A DNA stretch of 64,000 nt from DDH964 sp963806685 (GTDB taxonomy: Bacteria > Desulfobacterota > Desulfuromonadia > Desulfuromonadales > DDH964), in NCBI GenBank assembly GCA_963806685.1, contig CAWDZB010000018.1, forward strand, positions 1 to 64,000, in the 5' to 3' direction. Each line of letters opens with the position of its first letter. Positions within the stretch are counted from its first letter, which is position 1. Shown one piece after another: positions 32,464 through 41,288 of this stretch. The notes under the pieces are model-generated. The model searched no databases. It saw nothing but the letters and a program-made list of their open reading frames with translations, and was not told where the DNA came from. The position numbers and the translations under genes are program-made.

Positions 32464-33721
32464 ACCGATTTGCATTTTGGTCTCCCTGCTCCTGCTCTTC
32501 ACCCCCCTCGCGGCCCGGGGCGAAAAGCTGACCCTGGTCGACTGCCTGGCCCTGGCCCGGCAGCAGAATCCGACCCTGCAGGCCGCGGCACTCGCCCCGG
32601 CGGTTGCCGCCGAGCGGGTCAACGAGGCACGTAGCGCCTACCGGCCACGGGTCGACCTGCAGGCCGGCTATACCTGGCAGCAGGCTCCCCAAGAGGTGGT
32701 CATCGGCTCGCTCAGCGCGCCGACCCAGGACCAGGATTACCGCCACCTCAGCCTCGGCCTGGATCAACTCCTCTACGACTTCGGTCGCTCCTCCGGGCGG
32801 GTTGGTGCCGCCGATGCTGCGGCCCGGGCGGCCGAGGCCTCCTACGGCGGCAGCGAGCAGGAGGTTTTCCTGCAGACCGTCACCGCCTATTTCCAGGTTC
32901 TCACCGCCGAGCAGCTGCTGCAGGCCGCCGGCGAGGAACTGGCCCAGAACGAGGCCCACCGCAAGGATGCGCAGGCCCTCTATGACGAGGGGGTGGTGAC
33001 CCGCAATGACCTGCTGCAGGCCGAGGTGCGCCTCGCCGCCAGCCGGCAGCTCCAGCTCTCCCGCCAGGGGGAACTGGAAAATGCCTGGCTGCGCCTCAAT
33101 TACCTGACCGGCCGCCCCCCCCAGGCCCGCGCCGAACTCCACCCCGAGGGGGGGCTCGACCTCTCCGGAGTCCCGGCCGCCGAGGCGGTGGCCCAGCGCC
33201 CCGAACTGGCCGCCCAGCGTCAGCGGGTCGCGGCCGCCCGGGAGGAGCTGCGCCAGGTCGGTGGGGAGTTCTGGCCGGAGCTGTTTGCCCACCTCGGCGC
33301 CGATTACGTCGAAAACAGCCACGTCCAGGAACAGACCATCTATTCGGCCACCCTCGGCGTACGGTTCAACCTTTACGACGGCGCTGCAAGCAACGCGCGC
33401 CTGCACGCGGCCCGGCAGACCCTCGACCTGGAGCGCCGGCGGCTGGCCGACCTCGAGCAGCAGGCCCTGCTCGACTACCGCAGCGCCGGCAACGATGCCC
33501 GGGTGGCGGCGCTGCGCATCGAGGTTGCGCAGACCGCCATCGACCAGGCCGAGGAGAACCTGCGCATCAACCAGGACCGTTACCGGGAACAGGTCGGAAC
33601 AGCCACCGAGGTCCTCGATGCCCAGACCCTGTTGACCCAGACCCGGACCGATCTGGCCCGGGCACAATTCGATTACCAGGTGGCGGTGGCCCGCGTACAG
33701 CGCGCCGCCGGCAGCCTCTGA
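32456..33721 (+). CDS. TolC-family outer-membrane efflux protein
   Basis: Outer-membrane channel of a tripartite pump. The product is 421 residues with an N-terminal signal peptide (CILVSLLLLFTPLAARG, cleavage near residue 22). Two repeats rich in long amphipathic helices begin at LTLVDCLALARQQNP and at VAQRPELAAQRQRV, with the TolC-typical LDQLLYDFGRSSG and VRFNLYDGAAS strands. ATG 32456 has GGAGGG upstream and overlaps the end of marR. The membrane-fusion gene follows after 10 bp. Confidence 0.92.
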   Translation: MTRPICILVSLLLLFTPLAARGEKLTLVDCLALARQQNPTLQAAALAPAVAAERVNEARSAYRPRVDLQAGYTWQQAPQEVVIGSLSAPTQDQDYRHLSLGLDQLLYDFGRSSGRVGAADAAARAAEASYGGSEQEVFLQTVTAYFQVLTAEQLLQAAGEELAQNEAHRKDAQALYDEGVVTRNDLLQAEVRLAASRQLQLSRQGELENAWLRLNYLTGRPPQARAELHPEGGLDLSGVPAAEAVAQRPELAAQRQRVAAAREELRQVGGEFWPELFAHLGADYVENSHVQEQTIYSATLGVRFNLYDGAASNARLHAARQTLDLERRRLADLEQQALLDYRSAGNDARVAALRIEVAQTAIDQAEENLRINQDRYREQVGTATEVLDAQTLLTQTRTDLARAQFDYQVAVARVQRAAGSL

Positions 33722-33731
33722 GGGACGAACC

Positions 33732-34835
33732 ATGAACGATACCCAACCAGCCGTGGCAGACGAGAACGACAAGACGCCAGCGGCGAAGAAGAACGGTGGC
33801 GGCGGCCGGCGCCGGATCGGCCTGGTGCTGCTGGTCCTGATCCTGGCCGGGGCCTTGACCGGCGCCTGGCTCTGGTACAAGAGCAAGGTCGAGCTGGTGA
33901 CCGACGACGCCTTCGTCACCGGCCACATCCACCTTATCTCCGCCCGGGTGAAAGGGTACATCAGCGAGGTGGCGGTGAGTGATAACCAGCAGGTCAAAGC
34001 GGGTCAGTTGCTGGTGGCCCTTGACGATGCCGTCTTCCGGGCCAAGATGGCCCAGGCCGAGGCGGCCCTGGCGATGGCCAGGAACGCCACCAGTGGCGAA
34101 TCCGCCGGGGTTGAAGGGGCCCGCGCCGCGGTGCGCCAGGCCCGGGCCCGGGCGGAGCAGTCCGCTCTCGATCTCGCCCGGGGCGAAGCCCTCTTCGCCC
34201 GGGAGGTGATTCCCAAGGAACGCCTCGACCAACTGCGAACCGCCGAAAAGGTGGCCAAGAATGTCCTGGCCCAGGCCCGGCAGCACCAGCGCCAGGCCGA
34301 GGCCCAGCTCGGAGAAACGAAAGGCGGCGGTCTCCAGGCGCGGATCGCCGAAAGGACCGCGGTGCTCAACCAGGCCCGGCTCAACCTCGCCTACACCCGG
34401 ATCACGGCGCCGGTGGACGGCTACGTCACCCGCAAGTCGGCGGAGGTCGGCAGCAACGTCAAGGACGGACAGCCACTGCTGGCCCTGGTCCAGCTCGAGG
34501 AGCCGTGGATCGTCGCCAACTACAAGGAGAGCCAGCTCACCCACCTCGAACCGGGGCAGAAGGTCACCTTCACCGTCGACGCCTACCCCGGGCGAACCTT
34601 TGCCGGCAAGGTCGACAGCATCATGGCCGGCACCGGCGCCGCCTTCTCCCTGCTGCCGCCGGAGAACGCCACCGGCAACTACGTCAAGGTGGTGCAGCGG
34701 GTGCCGGTGAAGATCGTCATCGACTCTGCCAGCGATCCCGATCACCTGCTGCGCGTCGGGATGAGCGTCGAGCCGACGGTCTACACCGGCCGCAGCCTCG
34801 GCGACATCTTCGTTCATCTCAACCCTTTCGACTGA
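33732..34835 (+). CDS. HlyD/EmrA-family periplasmic adaptor
   Basis: Membrane-fusion subunit linking the inner-membrane transporter to the TolC-type channel. The product has 367 residues. A cytoplasmic, Lys-rich start is followed by one membrane helix (IGLVLLVLILAGALTGAWLWY, residues about 31-51). The biotinyl-lipoyl half-motifs are VTGHIHLISARVKGYISEVAVSDNQQVKAGQLLVALD and ARLNLAYTRITAPVDGYV. Between them are a coiled coil and then the beta-barrel segment ending TVYTGRSLGDIF. It resembles EmrA rather than AcrA, since it is anchored by a helix with no lipobox. Confidence 0.93.
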   Translation: MNDTQPAVADENDKTPAAKKNGGGGRRRIGLVLLVLILAGALTGAWLWYKSKVELVTDDAFVTGHIHLISARVKGYISEVAVSDNQQVKAGQLLVALDDAVFRAKMAQAEAALAMARNATSGESAGVEGARAAVRQARARAEQSALDLARGEALFAREVIPKERLDQLRTAEKVAKNVLAQARQHQRQAEAQLGETKGGGLQARIAERTAVLNQARLNLAYTRITAPVDGYVTRKSAEVGSNVKDGQPLLALVQLEEPWIVANYKESQLTHLEPGQKVTFTVDAYPGRTFAGKVDSIMAGTGAAFSLLPPENATGNYVKVVQRVPVKIVIDSASDPDHLLRVGMSVEPTVYTGRSLGDIFVHLNPFD

Positions 34836-34837
34836 CA

Positions 34838-34893
34838 ATTCGCCACAGAGCCACGGAGACCCGGAGGAAAACTCTGTGTCTCCGTGGCTGGCC
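34838..34893. repeat. Inverted repeat of CACAGAG/CACGGAGAC words
   Basis: In the 67-bp gap before the MFS gene, CACAGAGCCACGGAGAC is followed after a short spacer by CTCTGTGTCTCCGTGGCT, its near-perfect inverse. Such segments recur between genes in many environmental bacteria, as I recall. It could fold as a hairpin in the operon mRNA. Confidence 0.55.
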
Positions 34894-34902
34894 TGAACCT
34901 TT

Positions 34903-36457
34903 ATGACCGAAGCGAAAACCGTCAACAAGTGGCTGATCACCATCACCGTGATGCTGCCGACGATCATGGAGATCGTCGACACCTCGGTGGCCAACGTCGC
35001 CCTGCCGCACATGCAGGGGAGCCTCAACGCCGGCACCGACGAGATCACCTGGGTGCTGACCTCCTACCTGGTGGCCAACGCGGTGGTCCTGCCGATGACC
35101 GGCTGGCTGTCGCGGATGTTCGGCCGCAAGCGTTTCCTGATCACCTGCATCGTCCTCTTCACGCTCGCCTCCTTCTGCTGCGGCGCGGCGCCCAACCTCG
35201 GCTTCCTGGTCCTGTTCCGGGTTATCCAGGGGGCGGCGGGCGGGGCGCTGATCCCCAACAGCCAGGCGATCCTGATGGAGACCTTCCCGCCCAAGGAGCA
35301 GGGGATGGCGATGGCGATCTTCGGCATCGGCGCCATGTTCGGGCCGATCATCGGCCCGGCCCTGGGCGGCTACGTCACCGACCAGCTCAACTGGCGCTGG
35401 ATTTTCTACATCAACTTTCCGATCGGGGTGATCGCGGTGATCATGGCCGCAGCTTATCTGGTCGATCCCGCCTACCTGCAGGAACCGCCAGAAGATCACC
35501 ATCGACTACTGGGGGCTGGCGCTGCTGCTGGTGGGCTTCGGCGCGCTGCAGATCGTTCTCGACAAGGGGCAGCAGGAGGACTGGTTCGACTCGGGCCTCA
35601 TCGTCGCCTTCGCTGTGGTCGCCGTCGTTGCGCTGGTCGCCCTGGTGGTGGTGGAGCTGCGCCATCCCCACCCGATCGTCAACCTGCGCCTGTTCAAGTA
35701 CCTCTCCTACGCGGCCGGCAACTTTTTGATGTTCATCTTCGGCTTCTGTCTCTACAGCTCGATTGTGCTGATCCCGCTCTTTTTGCAGACGCTGATGGGC
35801 TACGACGCGACCATGGCCGGCATGGTCCTGGCGCCGGGCGGAGTGGTGACGCTGTGCACCATGCCCTTCGTCGGCGCCGCTCTTTCGCGCGGCGTGCAAG
35901 GGCGCTACATTGTCCTGTGCGGGCTGCTCATCGGCGCGACCTCGATGTTCATCATGCACGGCTTCACCCTGGAGGCGTCCTACTTCGACTTCGTCTGGCC
36001 GCGTATGGTCCTGGGCTTGGGGCTGGGGATGATCTTCGTGCCGCTGACCACCACCACCCTCTCGGTCATTCCCAAACCGGAGATGGGCAACGCCACCGGC
36101 ATGTACAACCTGCTGCGCAACATCGGCGGCAGCGTCGGCATTGCCGTCTCGGCGACCCTGCTGCAGCGTTTCAATCAGCTCTACCAGAACGTCCTGATCG
36201 TTCACGCCAACCCGATGAACCCGGCCTTCCAGCAGAAGCTCGCCGCCCTTTCCGGGGCCGCCGTTGCCCGCGGTGTCCCCGAAAGCGACGCGCAGCAGAC
36301 CGCCTTGGCGATGATCTACGGGATGATCCGGCGCCAGGCGGGGATGCTCTCCTACAACCACATCTTCTGGATCCTCGGTATCGCCTTCCTCTCGGTCATC
36401 CCCTTTCTGCTGCTGCTGCGCAAGGGGGAAAGCGAGGCGCCGGCGGGGATGCATTGA
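34903..36457 (+). pseudogene. EmrB/QacA-type MFS drug transporter (DHA2), interrupted by a frameshift
   Basis: Inner-membrane proton-driven exporter with about 14 helices and partner of the two preceding genes. The first frame runs from ATG 34903 with MEIVDTSVANVALPHMQGSL and the motif GWLSRMFGRKRFL, through the antiporter motif-C-like GIGAMFGPIIGPALGGYV, to DPAYLQEP. Then the correct reading moves by one base near 35480-35492. The continuation RQKITIDYWGLALLLVGFGALQ and the remaining helices are read to the stop at 36457. Removing one base would give a full-length product of about 517 residues, normal for EmrB. Both halves are well conserved, so recent mutation or sequence error is likelier than decay. 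Confidence 0.88.
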
Positions 36458-36477
36458 AATTTTAAAACAGGTAAAAG

Positions 36478-36538
36478 GTGCAAGGACCAGAGACTAAGGC
36501 TGGAGTCTGGAGGCTGATAGCTAGTAGGGCTGAAGGTC
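36478..36538. repeat. Degenerate word repeat after the MFS gene
   Basis: The segment GGACCAGAGACTAAGGCTGGAGTCTGGAGGCTGATAGC reads as drifting copies of GGACCAGAGAC/GGAGTCTGG and CTGATAGCT words, the last also seen at 28528. It lies directly before a terminator. No coding signal. Confidence 0.35.
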
Positions 36539-36580
36539 AAAAGCCGCCGGGACGTCGTGAGACGGGCCGGCGGCTTTCTT
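36539..36580. terminator. Bidirectional terminator between the MFS and GGDEF-EAL genes
   Basis: A stem AAAGCCGCCGG/CCGGCGGCTTT with a 16-base loop has T-rich flanks on both strands and sits between the two convergent genes. Confidence 0.75.
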
Positions 36581-36603
36581 TGTTTCGGGAGGGGCTTTGT
36601 GCC

Positions 36604-39600
36604 TCAGGGGAGGGCCTGGCTTTCTTCCATCGCATCCCCCTCCGGCGGGGAGTACTGCCGGGAGAGGTCTGGAAAGGGGACCGGGGTCAGCAGCAGGCGG
36701 TTGAATTCCTCGGCAGGCACCGGTCGGCTGAGCAGGAACCCCTGGACCTCGTCGCAGTCGATCTCCTCGAGGAAACGCAGCTGCTGGACGGTCTCCACCC
36801 CCTCGGCCACCACTCGGATCCCCAGTTGGTGGGCCATCTCGACGATGTGGCGGGCGATGTTGGCGTCGTTGGTCGAGCCGGGGAGGTTGCTGACGAAAGA
36901 GCGGTCGATCTTCAGCTGGTCGACGGGGAAGTCGCGCAGGTAGCTGAGCGAGCTGTAGCCGGTGCCGAAGTCGTCGATGGCGACGATGATCCCGACGTTG
37001 TGGAGCTGCTTGATCTTGATGATGGTGTCGCGCACGTCATGCATGACCACGCTTTCGGTGATCTCCAGGTCGAGCCAGCGCGGCTGGAAGTTCAGCTCCT
37101 CGAGGAGCCCGCAGAGCTTTTCGAAGAACAGCCGGTCCTGGAATTGCTGCCCGGAAACGTTGACCCCCAGCCGCAGGGCGGGGAATCCTCCCTCGTGCCA
37201 GACCATCGTCTGCCGGCAGGCGGTTTTCAGCACCCATTCGCCGATCGGGAAGATCAGGCCGAGCTCCTCCGCAAGGGGGATGAAGGTGGCCGGGTTGATC
37301 AGTCCTTCGCTGTGCTGCCAGCGGACCAGGGCCTCCATGCCGACGATACGGCCCGATTTGAGGTCGACCTGGGGCTGGTAGTAGACCCGCAGCTCCTGCT
37401 TCTCCAGCACCTTGCGAAGACTGGCCTCCAGTTCCATCCGCTCTACGGATTGCAGGTTCATGGCCGAGGTGAAGAACTGGTAGTTGTTGCGGCCCAGCTC
37501 CTTGGCGCGGTAGAGGGCGGTGTCGGCATTCTTGGTCAGGGTTTCGGCATCACTGCCGTCGCGGGGGAAGAGGGCGATGCCAATGCTGCAGGTGATGATG
37601 ACGTCCCGCTCGGCGATGTGAAAAGGGCGCTCCATGGCATTGAGGACCTTGTCGGCGATCAGCGAGGCATCCTTCTCGTGCTGGATCTGGGTCAGCAGCA
37701 GGTTGAACTCGTCGCCGCCGAAGCGGCTGACGGTGTCGGCGGCGCGGACGCAATCGGAGAGCCTCTCCCCCAGAAGTTGCAGCAGGAGGTCGCCGGCGGC
37801 GTGGCCGAGGGTGTCGTTGATCCCCTTGAAACGGTCGAGGTCCAGAAAGAGCAGGGCGATGGTCTCCTGGCGCCGCCCGGCCATCGCCATCGCCTGCTCC
37901 ATGCGGTCGCGAAACAGGCTGCGGTTGGGCAGGTCGGTGAGCGGGTCGTGGTAGGCCATGTGGTGGATGGTCTCCTCGGCCTTGCGCCGAGCGGTGATGT
38001 CGATCAGGGTGCCGATGACCGCGGTGCGCCCTTCGTAGGTGCTCTTGGCGGTCAGGACCTCGATGTGGATCGGCTGCTGGTCCTGGCGCAGGCCGGAGAA
38101 CTGGAGCGCGGCGCTGGCGCTCTTCCCCCACTGATGGGTGCGCAGGGTATCGACCACCCGGGCCCGGTCCGGCTTTAGGATCAGGTCGGTTATCGGCCGG
38201 CCGACCAGGCTTTCCTTGCGGGCGTAGCCGAAGATCTCGGCCAGCCGCGGGTTGACGTAGATGAGCTTTTCCCCGGCGGCGATGAAGACCCCGACCTGGC
38301 TCTTCTCCACCAGGAAACGGTACTTGGCCTCGGTGGCCTCCAGCTGCTCCATCAGCTGGCCGATCTCCTTGCGCTGCTCGACCTCCTTTTTCAGCAGCCG
38401 GTCGACCTGGAAGATCTCCCAGTTGTGGCGGGCCCTCTTTTCGTCGTGGGAGGTCGCCGAGTGCTCCGCCAGGGCGCCCAGATCGTGCCGGGCCTCCTGC
38501 AGGGCGGCGGCCAGCATCCGGTAGTTGCCGATCAGGGCCTCGACCTCGATCCCGCTCCCCCGCGGCCAGGCCAGAGTCTGGTCGGCCTCCAGCTGTTCGG
38601 GAAGCCCGGTGGTGAGGGCGGTCAACTCCTGCAGCGGACGAACCAGGCGCCGGTGCCAGTGGCGCAGGAAGAAGAGGGCGGCCAGCGCCGGAAGCAGCAT
38701 CACCGCCATGCTCTGGCCGAAGACCCGCTGCAAGTGGCGGCGCACCAGCCCGCTGGGAATCTCCACGGCCAGATACCACGGTTCGCCTCTGGCGCCAAAG
38801 AGGCTGGATTCGGGGGAGAGCGCCCCCCAGGTAGAGAGGCGGTGCAGGGTCTTCTGTTGCGGGTTCCAAAGGAAGGTGGCCGCGGAGAAGTCGACGCTGC
38901 TGGCCAGCCCGGCAAGGCCGGACCCCCGATCGGGAATTTTTCCGTTCCCGGCCACGACCCGGCCCCGGCCGTCGATCAGGGAGAAGCGAAAGGGCAGGCC
39001 CGCCTCCTGCCCGGCCAGCAACTCCTTGAAGCGCCGGACCTGCACACCGCCCTCGGCGGTGCCGCTGCCTGTGGCCTGCGGCGCCCGCAGCCGGGCCTGC
39101 AGCGCTTCGCACTGTTCCTGCACCTGCGCCTCCAGCCCCGGGGTCAGGGCGTCCTGGAGGGTGGTCAGGTTCCAGGCCAGGAACAGGGCCGGGGGGATCA
39201 AAAAGCAGTAGCTCAGCAGGTTGAGCTGCCCCTGCCAGAGGGACGGAGCGGATTGTTCCTCCCGGCGCAGCAGGTGGAAGAGTGCCGCGGCGACCACGGC
39301 GCTGCCGAAGCCGGTGAGGAAGAGAATGGCGAGCTTGGAAAGGTAAGCGGCTGGTTGCGCCTGCAGCAGCAGACTCTGCCACGCCCACAGCGCAGGCAGG
39401 CCGACGATCAGCCAGAACAGCAGGTCGGCCAGAACCAGGCCGCGGACCCCACTGCGGAGCAGCAGGCCGACCACCACGACCTCGGTGAGGAGCAGCAGCA
39501 GGACGAGGGGATGGTGCCAGAGGATGACGGTATAGGCCCCGGCCAGGGCGGCGGCGATTAGTCCCTTGCGGATGCCGTAGAGGCGCAGCGCCAGCAGCAC

Positions 39601-39693
39601 CGCTATCCCCCCGAGGTGGATTTCAGCCTGGGGGAAAAGGGTCAGGGGATAGACGGTTCCGGCCAGCGCCGCTACGAGGAGGAGACCGAACAT
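36604..39693 (-). CDS. Membrane PAS-GGDEF-EAL protein (c-di-GMP synthesis/degradation)
   Basis: A 1029-residue inner-membrane signalling protein. About five to six N-terminal helices (residues 1-175) are followed by an extracytoplasmic domain (about 190-325) and another helix (MAVMLLPALAALFF). Next come a linker/coiled coil and a PAS domain (VEKSQVGVFIAAGEKLIYVNPRLAEIFGYARKESLVG, about 465-565). The GGDEF domain has an intact active motif RFGGDEF near residue 657, and the EAL domain has EALVRW near 785 plus DDFGTGYSSLSYLRDFPVDQLKID. Both catalytic sites look intact, so it could make, degrade or switch between the two. A minus-strand promoter with TTGACA lies 60-85 bp upstream. The stimulus is unknown. 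Confidence 0.93.
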   Translation of the reverse strand: MFGLLLVAALAGTVYPLTLFPQAEIHLGGIAVLLALRLYGIRKGLIAAALAGAYTVILWHHPLVLLLLLTEVVVVGLLLRSGVRGLVLADLLFWLIVGLPALWAWQSLLLQAQPAAYLSKLAILFLTGFGSAVVAAALFHLLRREEQSAPSLWQGQLNLLSYCFLIPPALFLAWNLTTLQDALTPGLEAQVQEQCEALQARLRAPQATGSGTAEGGVQVRRFKELLAGQEAGLPFRFSLIDGRGRVVAGNGKIPDRGSGLAGLASSVDFSAATFLWNPQQKTLHRLSTWGALSPESSLFGARGEPWYLAVEIPSGLVRRHLQRVFGQSMAVMLLPALAALFFLRHWHRRLVRPLQELTALTTGLPEQLEADQTLAWPRGSGIEVEALIGNYRMLAAALQEARHDLGALAEHSATSHDEKRARHNWEIFQVDRLLKKEVEQRKEIGQLMEQLEATEAKYRFLVEKSQVGVFIAAGEKLIYVNPRLAEIFGYARKESLVGRPITDLILKPDRARVVDTLRTHQWGKSASAALQFSGLRQDQQPIHIEVLTAKSTYEGRTAVIGTLIDITARRKAEETIHHMAYHDPLTDLPNRSLFRDRMEQAMAMAGRRQETIALLFLDLDRFKGINDTLGHAAGDLLLQLLGERLSDCVRAADTVSRFGGDEFNLLLTQIQHEKDASLIADKVLNAMERPFHIAERDVIITCSIGIALFPRDGSDAETLTKNADTALYRAKELGRNNYQFFTSAMNLQSVERMELEASLRKVLEKQELRVYYQPQVDLKSGRIVGMEALVRWQHSEGLINPATFIPLAEELGLIFPIGEWVLKTACRQTMVWHEGGFPALRLGVNVSGQQFQDRLFFEKLCGLLEELNFQPRWLDLEITESVVMHDVRDTIIKIKQLHNVGIIVAIDDFGTGYSSLSYLRDFPVDQLKIDRSFVSNLPGSTNDANIARHIVEMAHQLGIRVVAEGVETVQQLRFLEEIDCDEVQGFLLSRPVPAEEFNRLLLTPVPFPDLSRQYSPPEGDAMEESQALP

Positions 39694-40019
39694 AGGCTTC
39701 CTGGTGCCAACATGCCATTAAAAGGACATCATTTTCAAAGGGATTCTCTAAGGATATCCGGAAGATTCGCCTTGTCAATGTGGGGAAAAGGTAGGCACGA
39801 CGGTAAATACCAGAGGTTGGGGTAAGTGGAGAGGCAGGGAAGCATTGAATAAGAGATGATGGCAGTCGGAGTAGAAAAGAGATCAGCCTGGCTAAAAATT
39901 TGAGATCTTGTGTGACGATGATATGCTGATTTACACCAAAGACATCCAGCCAAACGGTTCCTGGTTGGTCCCGCGTCAAACCTCCATTCGCATCTGTTCC
40001 CATTCCAACGGAGGATTCA
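39694..40019. other. Divergent intergenic region, AT-richer
   Basis: This 326-bp gap contains the GGDEF-EAL promoter at its left end and a GGAGGA ribosome site for the next gene at its right end. Between them I see no reading frame, repeat or RNA gene. Confidence 0.5.
39751..39778 (-). promoter_or_regulatory. Putative promoter of the GGDEF-EAL gene
   Basis: On the minus strand, consensus -35 TTGACA (39773-39778) and -10 TATCCT (39751-39756) have a 16-base spacer. Confidence 0.5.
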
Positions 40020-40745
40020 TTGAAGACCCAAGTCGACGAAATCGCGCCTGATCTGTTTCGCATCTCGACCTACATCGCCAAGATCGACCTTCAGTTCAAC
40101 CAGTTCCTGGTCCGCGACGAGGAGCCGCTACTCTACCACACCGGCATGCGGGGGATGTTCGACTTGGTGCACAAGGCAGTGGCGAAGGTCGTCGACCCGG
40201 CAAAGCTACGCTGGATCTGCTGGAGCCATTTCGAGGCCGACGAGTGCGGCAGCCTAAACCCGTGGCTCGCTGTCGCCCCTCAGGCCGAGCCGGTGTGTGG
40301 GATGGTCGGAGCGATGGTAAATATTAACGATTTCGCCGACCGCCCGGCGCATGTGCTGGCCGATGGCGAGGTGCTGGCGACCGGTCGCCACCGGTTCCGC
40401 TTCCTGGAAACGCCCCACGTCCCCCATGCCTGGGATTGCAGCCTGCTCTTTGAGGAAACCGGCAAAACCCTCTTCTGCTCCGATCTGCTTCTTCACAACG
40501 GCCAAGTCGAGCCGGTGACGGAGCAGTCGATCCTGGAGCAGGCCAGGCAGTCCCTGCTCGGCTTCCAGGCCGGACCGCTAGCCAATTCCTACCCTTATTC
40601 GCCGCTGACCGAACCGACCCTGCAGCGCCTGACGGAACTGGCCCCGGCCCGGCTGGCGACCATGCACGGCTCCTCCTTTGTCGGCGACTGCGGCGGGGAG
40701 CTGCGCGAGCTGGGCGGCATGCTCAAGGAGGTCCTGGTCCCGTAA
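40020..40745 (+). CDS. Metallo-beta-lactamase-fold protein of the ODP/flavodiiron type
   Basis: A 241-residue soluble protein resembling the diiron domain of flavodiiron proteins and the stand-alone oxygen-binding diiron protein (ODP). NQFLVRDEEPLLYHTG opens the fold. SHFEADECGSLNPWLAVAP carries the first iron-ligand motif (H-x-E-x-D, with Glu in place of the usual next His). ETPHVPHAWDCSLLFEETGKTLFCSDL carries later His and Asp ligands, and MHGSSFVGD the last His. A TTG start at 40020 is supported by GGAGGA five bases upstream. There is no flavodoxin or rubredoxin domain, so it cannot reduce oxygen or NO alone. A sensor role with a partner is possible. Confidence 0.75.
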   Translation: MKTQVDEIAPDLFRISTYIAKIDLQFNQFLVRDEEPLLYHTGMRGMFDLVHKAVAKVVDPAKLRWICWSHFEADECGSLNPWLAVAPQAEPVCGMVGAMVNINDFADRPAHVLADGEVLATGRHRFRFLETPHVPHAWDCSLLFEETGKTLFCSDLLLHNGQVEPVTEQSILEQARQSLLGFQAGPLANSYPYSPLTEPTLQRLTELAPARLATMHGSSFVGDCGGELRELGGMLKEVLVP

Positions 40746-40803
40746 CCTTTGACGGCAACCTGAACCAAAGGCCAACCGTCGCGAAGTCCTTTAATTCTTC
40801 GAA

Positions 40804-40849
40804 AACGACAAAGCCACCCTGCATTCAGCGGCAGGGTGGCTTTGTCGTT
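40804..40849 (+). terminator. Long hairpin after the ODP-like gene
   Basis: A perfect 19-base-pair stem (AACGACAAAGCCACCCTGC and complement) with an eight-base loop, T-rich at its 3' side. Confidence 0.75.
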
Positions 40850-40971
40850 CAAGCTCTCGATCCCCTGTTGCTGCGGCTACCCCCCCCCGACCTGGAACCT
40901 TTCCGGTCCCTCTTTACGGGACCTCTGCGGGTGTTAAGCTGGAAACAAACCCTTGGCACAGGAGGTGGAAG

Positions 40972-41190
40972 ATGACCTACGGCAAGGAACGGATCTACAA
41001 GAAGGTCGAGATAATCGGTACCGGGTCCGGGAGCATCGAGGCGGCGATCCAGGCTGGGCTCAGCAAGGCCCGGGCGTCGTTGGAGGGGCTCTCCTGGTTC
41101 GAAGTCGAGGAGATCCACGGCCACATCGACGCCGAGGGGAAGGTCACCGAGTACCAGGTGGTCCTCAAGGTCGCCTTTGCCCTGAAATGA
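40972..41190 (+). CDS. Dodecin family flavin-binding protein
   Basis: A 72-residue protein that would assemble into a hollow dodecamer binding flavins (FMN, riboflavin or lumichrome). The whole chain matches the family: IYKKVEIIGTGSGSIEAAIQAG, SWFEVEEIHGHID with the flavin-stacking tryptophan, and the closing strand YQVVLKVAFALK. ATG 40972 has AGGAGGT upstream. It is a single gene between a terminator and a convergent neighbour. Confidence 0.92.
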   Translation: MTYGKERIYKKVEIIGTGSGSIEAAIQAGLSKARASLEGLSWFEVEEIHGHIDAEGKVTEYQVVLKVAFALK

Positions 41191-41288
41191 TCGATTGGGG
41201 TCTTGGGGGCTTGGCATTGACTCACCTCTTGGCTCCGACAGGTCCGACCTCGAAAAGGAGATGACCTGCCGACTGCGGGCTGCCTTGC

